NCBI GenBank assembly: GCA_015069605.1
Contig: SVII01000003.1
Span: 1-64,000, forward strand
Reading direction: 5' to 3'
Length of the DNA: 64,000 bases
Source of the DNA: Clostridiales bacterium
GTDB lineage: Bacteria; Bacillota; Clostridia; Christensenellales; Borkfalkiaceae
The notes beneath the pieces are model-generated. The model was given only the letters and a program-made list of their open reading frames with translations. It was not told where the DNA came from and searched no databases. The position numbers and the translations under genes were made by a program. Shown here piece by piece: positions 51,664-61,624 of this stretch (its first letter is position 1; the number at the start of each line of letters is the position of its first letter).

Positions 51664-54402
51664 ATGGCAAAAAAATACGAAAATGTAGAAAAAGTTTTAG
51701 GATTATTGGATGATAAACAGCTTGGCGGTTTGCAAAAGCGTCTTTCTTCCACGGAAAAAAATCTTTCGGAGATTTTGAAAAAGCTGTCCGTATTAGAGAC
51801 GGCAAAAGCAGAACGCGATGTTGCAGAAGCGGCGGCGCGCGCGGCGGAAGAAGCGGCAAAGGCGGTAGAAGAGGCTGAGAAAGCGGCGAAAGCTGAAGTT
51901 CCCGAAGTTAAGGAAGAACCGATTGCGGCGGTAGAAGAACAGGTGGAAGAAACGCCGAAAAAGAAAACGACGCGCAAAAAGGCGGAAGAAACGCCCGCGG
52001 CGGAAGCTGAAACTCCCGAAATCAAAGAAGAACCGAAAGCGGAAGAACCGAAAGCACCCGTAGAAGTGGAAACGGTCAAAGAAACGCCCAAGGTGGAAGA
52101 ACCCACAGCTCCTGTTGCAACGGAAACGGTCAAGGAAGAGCCCAAAGCAGACGCAAGAACGTTTGTTCCCAAGACGGAAGCTCGTCCTACGACGCCCGCA
52201 GCACCTCGAGCTCCTAGATATTTTAGAAACGGTCAGGAACAGGGCGTATATGTTGCAAAGCCTGGCGTAGAAACGACGCCTTCTTCCAACTCGACGTTCC
52301 GACCCCGTCCTCAAGGGGATAGACCTGCTCGTCCGCAGGGGGATAGACCTTTTAACAATGCAAGACCTGCAAACGGTGGCGCAAACAATGCTCAAAGACC
52401 TGCTCGTCCCGTAAGTAGCGGCGCGGCTATGGCGGCTCCGATTACACCTACAAGAGATAGCAAATCTTTCTCTGCACCCGCAAAGAAAAAGACGTTTGAA
52501 AAGACGTACACAGAAAAGAAACCTTTGTCCAAGCGTACGCTTATCAAACAGCAGGGTATGACGGTGGAGGATTTCGACGAGGATAAGTCGGGATATAGAA
52601 AGGTTCGTTCACCTAAAAAACAAAAACGCCAGGAAATTCCTACGATCAAGATCGAACACGCAGTCGTTACGACACAGGAAATTCCTTTGAAAGTGCTTTC
52701 CGAAAAACTCGGTGTTTCCGCGGTGGAAATCACCAAGCGTTTGTTCAAAGAAGGCATCATGAAAGGAATCAACGATTCCATTGATTACGACAACGCAGCA
52801 TTGATGGCGGCGGACATGGGTATCGATCTCGAATATAAACCCGAAAAGACAGCGGAAGAAGTGCTGATGGATACGACGGCGGTGGAAGATGAAAGCAAAC
52901 TCATCACTCGTGCGCCCGTTGTAACGGTAATGGGTCACGTTGACCACGGTAAAACTTCCCTTTTGGACGCAATCCGTTCCACTTCCGTAACTAGCGGCGA
53001 AGCAGGCGGCATTACGCAGAGCATCGGTGCATATACGGTTACGGCGAAAGGCAAACAGATTACCTTTATTGATACGCCTGGTCACGCGGCATTCACGGCA
53101 ATGCGTGCGCGTGGGGCGCAGGTAACGGACGTCGTTATCCTCGTAGTGGCGGCAGACGACGGTATCATGCCGCAAACGATCGAAGCAATCAACCACGCGA
53201 AAGCGGCAAACGTGCCCATCATTGTTGCGATGAACAAGATGGATAAACACGAAATCAATCCCGATCGCGTGAAGCAACAACTGATCGAACACGAACTTGT
53301 ACCCGAAGAATGGGGCGGCGACACCATGATTGTGCCCGTTTCCGCAAAGACGGGTATGGGTATCGACGATTTGTTAGATTCCGTCAACCTCGTTGCAGAA
53401 ATGCAGGAATTGAAAGCTAACCCCGATCGCCAAGCTCGCGGTACGATTATCGAAGCGAAATTGGATAAGGGTAAAGGTCCCGTTGCAAGCATTATCGTGC
53501 AGACGGGTACGCTGAAAACGGGCGACAATATCTTGTCGGGTACGACCATGGGTCGTGTTCGTGCGATGTTCGATGACAAGGGCAGAGCAGTGAAATCCGC
53601 AGGACCTTCCATGGCAGTTTCCATTCTCGGGTTCGAAGACGTACCCAACGCAGGCGACAGCATTATGGCAGTCGATCAGGCGCTTATGAAACAAGTGCAG
53701 GAAGAAAGAAAGAACCGCGAACGCGAAAGCATGATCAAGGAACAGAGCCGTGTTACGCTTGACGACGTATTCGCGCAAGTGGAAGAAGGCAAAATTAAAA
53801 ACCTCAACCTTATTGTCAAAGGCGACGTGCAGGGTAGCGTAGAGGCTGTGAAGCAATCCCTTGAAAAATTGTCCAACGAAGAAGTGCGCGTGAAGGTAAT
53901 TCATTCGGGTGCAGGTGCGATTAATGAAGGCGACGTTATGCTTGCGGACAGCGCAAATGCAATTATTATCGGTTTCAACGTTCGTCCCGACACAAAGGCG
54001 AAGAAGATTGCGGAAAGTTCCAAAGTAGATGTTAGAAGTTATCGTATCATCTACGAGCTTTTGGACGATATGGAAGCGGCACTTAAGGGTATGCTTGCTC
54101 CGAAACTTAAAGAAGTGCTTACGGGTAAATGCGAAGTTCGTCAAACGTTTAATATCACGGGTGTTGGCACGATTGCAGGTTGCTACGTTATCGACGGTAA
54201 GATTGTTCGCGGCGGTAAACTTCGTATCTATCGTGAAGATATTATGATTTGCGAAGGCGGCGTGAAGCAGTTGAAGAGATTTAAGGACGATGTAAAAGAA
54301 GTCAACTACGGCTACGAATGCGGTTGTGCGATTGATGGATTTAACGAAATCCGCGTTGGTGATATCATCGAATGTTACGTAACGGAGGAGATCAAGAAAT
54401 AA
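51664..54402 (+). CDS. infB: translation initiation factor IF-2
   Basis: 912 residues. A long, low-complexity Ala/Glu/Lys/Pro-rich N-terminus (1 to about 300, coiled-coil then repeats of EEPKAE-type and RPQGDRP) precedes the IF2N-like helix and the G domain: GHVDHGKT (424-431), DTPGHAAFTAMRARG, NKMDK. Domains II-IV follow with the fMet-tRNA-binding C-terminus. The ribosome site GGGAGG is about 14 nt from the ATG, longer than normal, but no in-frame start lies nearer. TAATG overlap with rbfA. Confidence 0.97.
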   Translation: MAKKYENVEKVLGLLDDKQLGGLQKRLSSTEKNLSEILKKLSVLETAKAERDVAEAAARAAEEAAKAVEEAEKAAKAEVPEVKEEPIAAVEEQVEETPKKKTTRKKAEETPAAEAETPEIKEEPKAEEPKAPVEVETVKETPKVEEPTAPVATETVKEEPKADARTFVPKTEARPTTPAAPRAPRYFRNGQEQGVYVAKPGVETTPSSNSTFRPRPQGDRPARPQGDRPFNNARPANGGANNAQRPARPVSSGAAMAAPITPTRDSKSFSAPAKKKTFEKTYTEKKPLSKRTLIKQQGMTVEDFDEDKSGYRKVRSPKKQKRQEIPTIKIEHAVVTTQEIPLKVLSEKLGVSAVEITKRLFKEGIMKGINDSIDYDNAALMAADMGIDLEYKPEKTAEEVLMDTTAVEDESKLITRAPVVTVMGHVDHGKTSLLDAIRSTSVTSGEAGGITQSIGAYTVTAKGKQITFIDTPGHAAFTAMRARGAQVTDVVILVVAADDGIMPQTIEAINHAKAANVPIIVAMNKMDKHEINPDRVKQQLIEHELVPEEWGGDTMIVPVSAKTGMGIDDLLDSVNLVAEMQELKANPDRQARGTIIEAKLDKGKGPVASIIVQTGTLKTGDNILSGTTMGRVRAMFDDKGRAVKSAGPSMAVSILGFEDVPNAGDSIMAVDQALMKQVQEERKNRERESMIKEQSRVTLDDVFAQVEEGKIKNLNLIVKGDVQGSVEAVKQSLEKLSNEEVRVKVIHSGAGAINEGDVMLADSANAIIIGFNVRPDTKAKKIAESSKVDVRSYRIIYELLDDMEAALKGMLAPKLKEVLTGKCEVRQTFNITGVGTIAGCYVIDGKIVRGGKLRIYREDIMICEGGVKQLKRFKDDVKEVNYGYECGCAIDGFNEIRVGDIIECYVTEEIKK

Positions 54403-54785
54403 TGAAGGTTTCCAGAACGTCGAGATTAAACGGTGAATACCAAAAGGAAGTCAGCGAGATTATTCGTCGCTTGAAAGATAAAGATCCCAACGTGAAAGGA
54501 TTAATTTCCGTTACGGAAGCGGACGTTGCTCCCGATTTGAAATCTGCGTATATTTACGTCAGCATTTACGGGAAAGGGGAGGAAGAAACGTTACGTACGT
54601 TTTCCGCTTTGCAGGAGAACGCAGGTTTTATCCGTCACGAGTTGGCGCAGGTAATGCACACGAGAACGGTGCCTACGCTCACGTTCCGTATGGATCGCAG
54701 TATGGTTTACGGCGCGAAAATGGATGAATTGTTTAAGAAAATCACCTATTCGACCACGCCCGACGAACCTCAGGACGAAGAATAA
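54402..54785 (+). CDS. rbfA: 30S ribosome-binding factor RbfA
   Basis: 127 residues, KH-like: KVSRTSRLNGEYQKEVSEIIRRL, ISVTEADVAPDLKSAYIYVSI and PTLTFRMDRSMVYGAKMDELF. It assists 16S 5'-end processing. It overlaps the infB stop by one base and ends at a terminator. Confidence 0.96.
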   Translation: MKVSRTSRLNGEYQKEVSEIIRRLKDKDPNVKGLISVTEADVAPDLKSAYIYVSIYGKGEEETLRTFSALQENAGFIRHELAQVMHTRTVPTLTFRMDRSMVYGAKMDELFKKITYSTTPDEPQDEE

Positions 54786-54790
54786 CCAAT

Positions 54791-54828
54791 AAACGTCAAG
54801 GGGCGAAAACGTTCCTTGGCGTTTTGTT
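54791..54828 (+). terminator. terminator after rbfA
   Basis: Eleven-bp stem AAACGTCAAGG with CCTTGGCGTTT (one G-U pair), then GTTTTGTTA. Confidence 0.8.
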
Positions 54829-54849
54829 AATAGAGTGAGGGAGTATCAA

Positions 54850-55818
54850 ATGGAATACACTTTGGAACAAATAGCAAATAGAATAAAACAAGCGAAAAGC
54901 GTTTTGATTATGACGCATATGCGGCCCGATGGCGACGCTTTCGGTTGTGCGTTGGCGCTTTCAAAGGCGTTGGATTTTTTCAAAACCCCCAACCAGGTAT
55001 GCGTTGAATCGGATATTCCGTCAAATTTGACCTTTATCGAGGGAATACAAACCGTCCAAAAACAGCCGACATTTGCGTACGATTTGTTGGTTACTCTTGA
55101 TTGTAGCGATGAACAGCGTTTGGGTGCGCTTTTCGACGAGTTTTCAATGGCAAAACGTAAGAAAATCGATACAATAAACGTTGATCACCACGTGTCAAAC
55201 ACTCGTTACGCAAAATACAATTACGTGCGCGAATGTGCGGCGAATTGTATGAACGTAGCCGCGCTCATCGAGTACATGGGTACTCCGTTTGATAAAAAAA
55301 CGGCAGAATATCTCATGATTGGTTTGTTGACGGATTCGGGGAATTTCTCTCACGATGACGTGACGGAAGAAACGTTGCTTCTCGCGGCGAAATTAGTGAA
55401 GACGGGGGTAGATATTCGCTATTATAATTACAACCTTTTCAAAAAACAGCCCAAGGCGCGCGCGGCGTTGTTTGGAAGGACGATGAGTGGTATTCGGTAT
55501 TATCATGACAATCGTTTTGGGGTGATTGTGGTGACGAAAGCGGCGATGGAAGAATGTGGCGCGGATCACGGCATGACGGAAGGTTTTGTGGATTTTCCGC
55601 TCAACGTGGATACAGTGGAAGTGGCGGCGTCTTTGTTAGAAGTAAAGAAAGGGCAGTATAAAATTTCCCTGCGATCAAAAACATATGCCGACGTGAACAA
55701 AATTGCAGGTGTGTACGGTGGCGGCGGTCACGTCCGCGCGGCAGGCTGTATGCTGTTTGGCGACGTGGAAGACATCTTGGATAGACTTTCTTACACGGTG
55801 TCGCAATATCTCGAATAA
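54850..55818 (+). CDS. nrnA: DHH/DHHA1 bifunctional oligoribonuclease/pAp phosphatase NrnA
   Basis: 322 residues. The DHH domain shows THMRPDGDAFG and NVDHHVSN (D112, H113, H114); the C-terminal DHHA1 domain ends with YGGGGHVRAAGC. It degrades nano-RNA and dephosphorylates pAp. It usually follows rbfA, as here, but a terminator separates them and no clear promoter was seen in the 20-nt gap. ATG at 54850 follows GGGAG. Confidence 0.93.
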   Translation: MEYTLEQIANRIKQAKSVLIMTHMRPDGDAFGCALALSKALDFFKTPNQVCVESDIPSNLTFIEGIQTVQKQPTFAYDLLVTLDCSDEQRLGALFDEFSMAKRKKIDTINVDHHVSNTRYAKYNYVRECAANCMNVAALIEYMGTPFDKKTAEYLMIGLLTDSGNFSHDDVTEETLLLAAKLVKTGVDIRYYNYNLFKKQPKARAALFGRTMSGIRYYHDNRFGVIVVTKAAMEECGADHGMTEGFVDFPLNVDTVEVAASLLEVKKGQYKISLRSKTYADVNKIAGVYGGGGHVRAAGCMLFGDVEDILDRLSYTVSQYLE

Positions 55819-55827
55819 TCGCGAATA

Positions 55828-55877
55828 AAATCAATTCTTTTGCCGAAGAAAAAACGGCGAGGGGGTTGATTTTTTTT
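55828..55877 (+). terminator. terminator after nrnA
   Basis: An 18-bp stem (55828-55845 with 55855-55872) held partly by G-U pairs, with a 9-nt loop, running into eight T. Its 3' arm overlaps the next promoter's -35 box. Confidence 0.8.
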
Positions 55878-55894
55878 GCGTTTTCGTGTATAAT
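55866..55894 (+). promoter_or_regulatory. promoter of helicase-comEC
   Basis: TTGATT (55866-55871), 17 nt, TATAAT (55889-55894). The -35 box lies within the 3' arm of the nrnA terminator. Confidence 0.7.
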
Positions 55895-55957
55895 AGAGTT
55901 GGTAAAAAAGAGAGGAAAGTTCGCGGCAAAATTGTTGACTGTCGGACGAAAAAAAAT

Positions 55958-58900
55958 ATGGCAAAGACTAAAAAATTAGAAGAAATACTTTCCGTCAGCG
56001 GTGAAGCGGCGAAGATTGTTTCCTATGCGGATTATTTTTCGCGCCGTCCCTTGTTCTCGTCGTTGCAAATCAAAAACACGGGAGAGGAAGCGGTCAATGA
56101 TTTGATTTTGTCCGTAACCAACGAAAACGCAATGTTGATTCCTTGCGAAAAATCGTTGGAGGAAATTCCGTATGAAAGTGTCGTGGAAGTGGATTTGGGG
56201 AATATCTTATCTCCCCACTTTTTCGCTGGGTTGGAAGACGTTCGGGAAGAAAAAATTGAGGTCGTTTTAAAGACGGAAAAACGCGTTGTTGCCAAGCTGG
56301 AACAGACGATAAAAGTGCTGCCATTTGATTTTTGGCAGGGCATGGAAGGTGACGCGGAACAGTTGGCTGCGTTTGTACGCCCGAAACTCGGTGACTGCGC
56401 GCGCTTGCATTCGGAAGTGGAATCACAATTAAAAAAATGGAACGTTTCCTGCGAACTTGGTAGTTATATCGGAAACGATAAAAACGCTGTTCGCAGAATT
56501 ATAGCGGCTTTGTATGCGGCAATTCGCCGTTTCGCTGTTTTGCAAAAACCTTGTGATATCACCAAACCCGTCGAGGCAGGCGCAGGTGTCAAGATTTTAA
56601 CAGAAAGAAAGGCAACAAATTTGGAAATGGGCTTATTCGTATGCGCTTGTTTGGAAAGCCTCGGGTTACATTCCGTACTCATTTTAGGGGAACAGGAAAT
56701 CGGTTGCGGTGTGTGGCTGTACGATAGCTGTTTTATCGATACCGTGTCCGACGACACGCAGCGTTTGGGCGCATATATCTCGGACGGAATCAACAACCTT
56801 AGCTGTTTTGATGTTGCCGATTTGTTTTCGGATAAAAATTCGGCGTATTCCACGTCGGAATCCCATTTCAAACAAAAATTAGAGGCGGGGAATATATACG
56901 ATCGCTACGTAGATATCCAACGTTGTCGAATTTCTCATATTTTGCCCCTGCCTTTGCGCGCGCGCAATTTAAAGGGCTATGAGATTTTATCCGAAGAAGA
57001 TATGTCTTTGGACGCAGCGCCCACCGATTTAAAAAACACGCAAAAACTCAGCTTAGACAACGAACAGACGAAGGACAAACAATGGGAACGCCGTTTGCTT
57101 GATTTGTCTATGAAAAATACTTTGCTCAATTTCTCGCCCACGAAATCGGTGACGCATTTGTTGAGCGTTGGCGTGGACAACGTTATGGACGTGTTGACGG
57201 AAAGAGGAGAGATGAACCTCGCCGCCGCAACCACCGACGTGTTGGAAATTGTCAAAAAGGGCGAGCATTTTGGGGTAAGCTCCAAAGTTAAAGGTATGCG
57301 TGAACTCATTGAATTAGAGAATAATTCGGGGTTATTCCGTACCTATTCAGACGATAAAACTTTAAACGAAACGATCACGAGGCTCATTAAGAAAAACAAA
57401 GAGGCGGACGAGGAATCGGGCACGAAAATTTTGTATCTTGCCATGGGCTTTATGAAATGGTATTCCCGCGAGGACGGAGCGGAAAAATACGCACCACTCG
57501 TATTACAGCCCATTCAACTGAAAAAGAGCAAAGGCGGCAACGGGTACGCGATGGTGTTGTCTGACGAAGAACCGTCCGTCAACTCGACGTTACTTGAATT
57601 TTTAAAGCAAGAATTTAATATCGATATTCGTGGTTTAGACGGAGCAGGCGCGATACAGGGCTTGAAAATTTCGGCTGTTCTTGCCATGATCCGCGCGGAA
57701 ATCGTGCGTATGCGTAACTGGGAAGTTTACGACGACGCATATATTGCGGCGTTCTCGTTTGCACGCTATCAAATGTGGAATGATTTACGCCAAAACATCG
57801 GCGAATTTTCCAAGAATAAGATTATTGAAGCGTTGTTAAACAATTCTGTCCTTGTTGGTGGCGGCGTGGACGAGATTCCCAAAGAGGATGAGGCGAAACC
57901 CGAAACGACGTTGACGCCTTTGCCTGCCGACGCGTCGCAATGGGCGGCGATTGCGCTTTCGCAAACGGGCAAGAGTTTTGTTTTGCACGGTCCCCCTGGG
58001 ACGGGTAAATCACAAACGATTACCAACATGATCGCCAACGCCTTGAACGATGGGAAACGAGTGCTGTTCGTTGCGGAAAAACAAGCGGCGTTGTCCGTAG
58101 TTAAAAAGAGATTGGACGGGATCGGCTTGGGGGAATTTTGTTTGGAATTGCACTCCAACAAAACGAACAAATCGGACGTTTTGCAAAAATTAACGACGAC
58201 GCTTTCGCTTGCCGAAGCGCAAGAAAACGTCAGCTTATCCGAAAAATCGGCGGCGATCACAAAACTTCGCGAGGACTTGTCAGAACCTTTAAACGCATTG
58301 CATAAAAAACGTAGGCTGGGTGTTTCCATATACGAAGCGATGCTCGTTTGTCTGAAAAATAAAAACGCGCCCGATATTATGAATATCGAAAGCACGTTTT
58401 ACGATGGCTTGACGAAGGAAAAGATCGACGCGTACGAACAAATGATGACGCAGGCGGCGGCAACGGCCAAAGAATGCGGCGGCGTTCACAATTCGCCTTT
58501 CTCCAACGTCAATCTCACCGAATACGATTTGCAAACGCGCGATTCGCTGTATTGCTCGTCCGAGGTGGTGATTGCAGAAATTAAGCATTTAAAGAATTAT
58601 ATTGCGTTGTTCTTGGATTTGTACCGTCAAAAGATCAGCACGTTGACGAGAAAGAAACTGGAAACGCTGTACGAAATCGCAAAAATCCTCGACAGCGGTT
58701 CGCTCAATCGGTATTTCAAAGAAGACGAGCAGGAATTTTACGCGTTCTTCAATGCCAACAAACGCCTTGATATTTGTATGCAAAAATATTTCGCAAGCTA
58801 TAAAAAACTTGTGGATATTTCCAAGGAATACAAGGAACTTGGCAAATGGTTAGAGGACGGCAGGAGCGATTACGAGAAACATAAAGTCGTTAAAGGCATT

Positions 58901-61618
58901 GTAAAAAAACTTAGTAAAGTGGCGCTTGTGCCGCCTACGCGCGAGGAAGCGTTGCAGCATTTGGAAATGGTTTGCGAAATTTACGAGGCGATGGAGCGTA
59001 TTCGTACTAACACCAAACTTTCGCAATATTTTACGTTTGCATTCGGCAGAGTGGATTATTTTAATGCGCGCAAAAATTTCTTGAAGGATTTGTATAAACT
59101 GCACGATATGTGCGCGACAGTGTTCATGGATTACAATCCCGACAGTTTCAACAGTATGTGTATTCGTGCGGCAAGCGGGTATTCCGCGCCTGTATTACAG
59201 GGCTTGATGCGTTCGGTGGATAGTTTCCGCGTTGCGGAAAACAGTTTCTTGAACGTGATGAAAGCGGATAGAAAGAAGATTGCCGAAGAGGAAATTCTTG
59301 ATTCGTACACAGCGAAAGCGGGTGCATTGATTGAAAATATCGATATGCTTGCAAACTGGTGTATGTATAAAAAGACCGCGAAAGCGCTGGACGAAGCGGG
59401 CTTGACTTTCATTACCGATGCTTTGGAAAACGGTTCCGTGACGAGTGAAAACATCATCGATAGCTTTGAAAAGAACGTATATAAAAACTTCTTGCAAACA
59501 AATATTCCTCTCGATCCCATACTTGCGAGATTTTCAGCGGCGGTTTGCGAAGAAAAATCGGAAAGCTTGCGTCTTACGATGGAAGAATTTTCTAAGCTCA
59601 CTAAAGAGGCGGTGCGTGCTAAGCTCATTTCCCGTTTGCCAACGGCGGAAACGGAGGGAGCGTTGAGTTTGGAACTTGCCAACTTCCAACGCTATGCCAA
59701 GGCGAATTTGCGAGGTATGGGGCTTAGGAAATTGTTTGAGGAAATTCCCGAACTCATCAAGACGGCTGCGCCGTGTATGTTGATGAGCCCGATTACCGTT
59801 TCGCAGTATTTGAAAGCGGAAAACGGTTTATTCGACATGGTTATTTTCGACGAAGCGTCGCAAATCCCGACGGCTGAGGCGATTTGTACGTTGGCACGCG
59901 GTAAATCCGCGATCGTTGTCGGCGACCCCAAACAGTTGCCCCCGACGACATTCTTCAACGCCAATTACGTGGACGAAGACAACCTCGAAAACGAGGATAT
60001 GGAGAGCGTTTTGGACGATTGCCTTGCAATCAATATGCCTCAAAGACACCTTACTTGGCATTATAGAAGTAAGCACGAAAGTCTTATCGCGTTCTCGAAT
60101 ATTATGTATTATGAAAACAGACTTTGCACCTTCCCTTCGCCTGATGCGCTTAGCAGTAAGGTCAATTTCATGTTGGTGGAAGACGGTGTGTACGATCGCG
60201 GGTTCAGCAAGAAGAACAAAGTGGAAGGGGACGCTCTTGTGGCGGAAGTATTGCGCCGTTTGAACGATCCTACGCTGAAAAAGCAGAGTATGGGTATCGT
60301 TACGTTTAGTAACGTGCAAAAGGATTATATTGAAAGAAAACTGTCTGCAGCGATTGTGGAAAAGCGTTTGGAAAGCGTAGCGTACGACAGAGAAGAACCG
60401 TTGTTTGTGAAAAACCTTGAAAACGTGCAAGGGGACGAACGCGACATCATTTTGTTCTCCGTTTGCTATGGGCCTGATAGAACGGGTAGAATTTCTCTTA
60501 ACTTCGGGCCTTTAAACCAAGCGGGCGGTTGGCGCAGACTCAACGTTGCCGTTTCGCGTGCGAGAGAAGAAATGGTGGTGTTCTCGTCCATGACAGGCGG
60601 CATGATAGATCTTTCCAAGACGAATTCTCGCGGTGTAGCGGGCTTGAAAGCGTTCTTGGATTTCGCGCAAAAGGGTAGAACGAACCTTGCAATTTCGTCT
60701 AACAACCTCGTGACGAAGAAAGCAGGACTTGGAAAATATATTGCGGAAGAGCTGGCATCGTACGGCTACGAATGTCGTTACGACGTGGGCGTGTCTGGGT
60801 TCAAGATCGACGTTGCGGTGCTTGATCCCAAGAATAAACACCGTTTCATTTTGGCAATCATGTGTGATACGCCGAATAAATTCTCGTTGAAAGATAGAAA
60901 CGTATTGCAAATTCAAACGCTCAAACGTAACAACTGGAACGTATTGCGATTGTTTGCCGTCAATTATTACAACAATCCCAAACGTGAAATTAAGAAGATA
61001 AAAGATCTTCTCGATAAGCTGACGGGTGCGGATAAGAAGGGCGGTGCGGAGCTCAACCGTAGCAAGAAGACGTATAAGGCGGCGGCTTTGGAAACGAGAT
61101 ACGAAAATGCTACGTACGTGACGTCGGGTGAAAACGATAAGGAAATCATCAATCGCTTGAAGACGATTGTGGCGGCGGAAGAGCCGATTTCCTTTGAATT
61201 CTTAACGCGTAGATGTTTGGCGAGTTTAGGAATTTTGAAATACGGCTCAAAAGTCGAAAGTCGTATGCAGGCACTTGTTGCGCTTTGCGGGTTTAAATAC
61301 GAACGGATTTTGGGGTATGAATTTTACCGCAAGAACGATAAAGCGGCGGCGTTTGATAAATACCGTGTAGAAACGGGCGAACTGTTGCGTAAGAATGAAT
61401 GTGATTTTACTCCGTATGAGATTATCGCCATCGTGCGCGGTGCTTTGGAAGATAAAGTGGCGTTGTATATGGACGAAATCCAAACGATTGTAGCGTCCGT
61501 ATTGCGTGTTTCCCGTCCTTCGGACAAATTTATCTCCTACGTCAACGATTGCGTATCGCTTGGCGAAGATAAGGGGATGTTCGTGCGCTCGGTGTCCGAC
61601 AGAGTGTCGTTGGCATAA
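55958..61618 (+). CDS. large SF1 helicase-nuclease, DUF4011/DUF3320 type
   Basis: 1886 residues. Order: an N-terminal transglutaminase-like/unknown part (to about 360), a DUF4011-like segment (WERRLLDLSMKNTLLNFSP, about 375-600), a UPF1-like SF1 helicase with Walker A HGPPGTGKS (677-685), a long helical insert, Walker B FDEAS (1298-1301), VVGDPKQLPPTTFF and the motif VI stretch RLNVAVSRAREEM, then a Vsr-like nuclease fold (GYECRYDVGVSGFKIDVAV, D1618) and a DUF3320-like C-terminus. In the nuclease, the GIECDG motif of relatives reads AIMCDT, so a catalytic Glu is missing. No ribosome site precedes the ATG. Related helicases occur in defence islands, but this one stands next to comEC. Role unknown. 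Confidence 0.8.
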   Translation: MAKTKKLEEILSVSGEAAKIVSYADYFSRRPLFSSLQIKNTGEEAVNDLILSVTNENAMLIPCEKSLEEIPYESVVEVDLGNILSPHFFAGLEDVREEKIEVVLKTEKRVVAKLEQTIKVLPFDFWQGMEGDAEQLAAFVRPKLGDCARLHSEVESQLKKWNVSCELGSYIGNDKNAVRRIIAALYAAIRRFAVLQKPCDITKPVEAGAGVKILTERKATNLEMGLFVCACLESLGLHSVLILGEQEIGCGVWLYDSCFIDTVSDDTQRLGAYISDGINNLSCFDVADLFSDKNSAYSTSESHFKQKLEAGNIYDRYVDIQRCRISHILPLPLRARNLKGYEILSEEDMSLDAAPTDLKNTQKLSLDNEQTKDKQWERRLLDLSMKNTLLNFSPTKSVTHLLSVGVDNVMDVLTERGEMNLAAATTDVLEIVKKGEHFGVSSKVKGMRELIELENNSGLFRTYSDDKTLNETITRLIKKNKEADEESGTKILYLAMGFMKWYSREDGAEKYAPLVLQPIQLKKSKGGNGYAMVLSDEEPSVNSTLLEFLKQEFNIDIRGLDGAGAIQGLKISAVLAMIRAEIVRMRNWEVYDDAYIAAFSFARYQMWNDLRQNIGEFSKNKIIEALLNNSVLVGGGVDEIPKEDEAKPETTLTPLPADASQWAAIALSQTGKSFVLHGPPGTGKSQTITNMIANALNDGKRVLFVAEKQAALSVVKKRLDGIGLGEFCLELHSNKTNKSDVLQKLTTTLSLAEAQENVSLSEKSAAITKLREDLSEPLNALHKKRRLGVSIYEAMLVCLKNKNAPDIMNIESTFYDGLTKEKIDAYEQMMTQAAATAKECGGVHNSPFSNVNLTEYDLQTRDSLYCSSEVVIAEIKHLKNYIALFLDLYRQKISTLTRKKLETLYEIAKILDSGSLNRYFKEDEQEFYAFFNANKRLDICMQKYFASYKKLVDISKEYKELGKWLEDGRSDYEKHKVVKGIVKKLSKVALVPPTREEALQHLEMVCEIYEAMERIRTNTKLSQYFTFAFGRVDYFNARKNFLKDLYKLHDMCATVFMDYNPDSFNSMCIRAASGYSAPVLQGLMRSVDSFRVAENSFLNVMKADRKKIAEEEILDSYTAKAGALIENIDMLANWCMYKKTAKALDEAGLTFITDALENGSVTSENIIDSFEKNVYKNFLQTNIPLDPILARFSAAVCEEKSESLRLTMEEFSKLTKEAVRAKLISRLPTAETEGALSLELANFQRYAKANLRGMGLRKLFEEIPELIKTAAPCMLMSPITVSQYLKAENGLFDMVIFDEASQIPTAEAICTLARGKSAIVVGDPKQLPPTTFFNANYVDEDNLENEDMESVLDDCLAINMPQRHLTWHYRSKHESLIAFSNIMYYENRLCTFPSPDALSSKVNFMLVEDGVYDRGFSKKNKVEGDALVAEVLRRLNDPTLKKQSMGIVTFSNVQKDYIERKLSAAIVEKRLESVAYDREEPLFVKNLENVQGDERDIILFSVCYGPDRTGRISLNFGPLNQAGGWRRLNVAVSRAREEMVVFSSMTGGMIDLSKTNSRGVAGLKAFLDFAQKGRTNLAISSNNLVTKKAGLGKYIAEELASYGYECRYDVGVSGFKIDVAVLDPKNKHRFILAIMCDTPNKFSLKDRNVLQIQTLKRNNWNVLRLFAVNYYNNPKREIKKIKDLLDKLTGADKKGGAELNRSKKTYKAAALETRYENATYVTSGENDKEIINRLKTIVAAEEPISFEFLTRRCLASLGILKYGSKVESRMQALVALCGFKYERILGYEFYRKNDKAAAFDKYRVETGELLRKNECDFTPYEIIAIVRGALEDKVALYMDEIQTIVASVLRVSRPSDKFISYVNDCVSLGEDKGMFVRSVSDRVSLA

Positions 61619-61624
61619 AATAGT

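Noticed and set aside
55886-55957. Upstream GTG start extending the helicase by 24 residues
   Set aside because: The GTG overlaps the promoter -10 box and would not be in the transcript.
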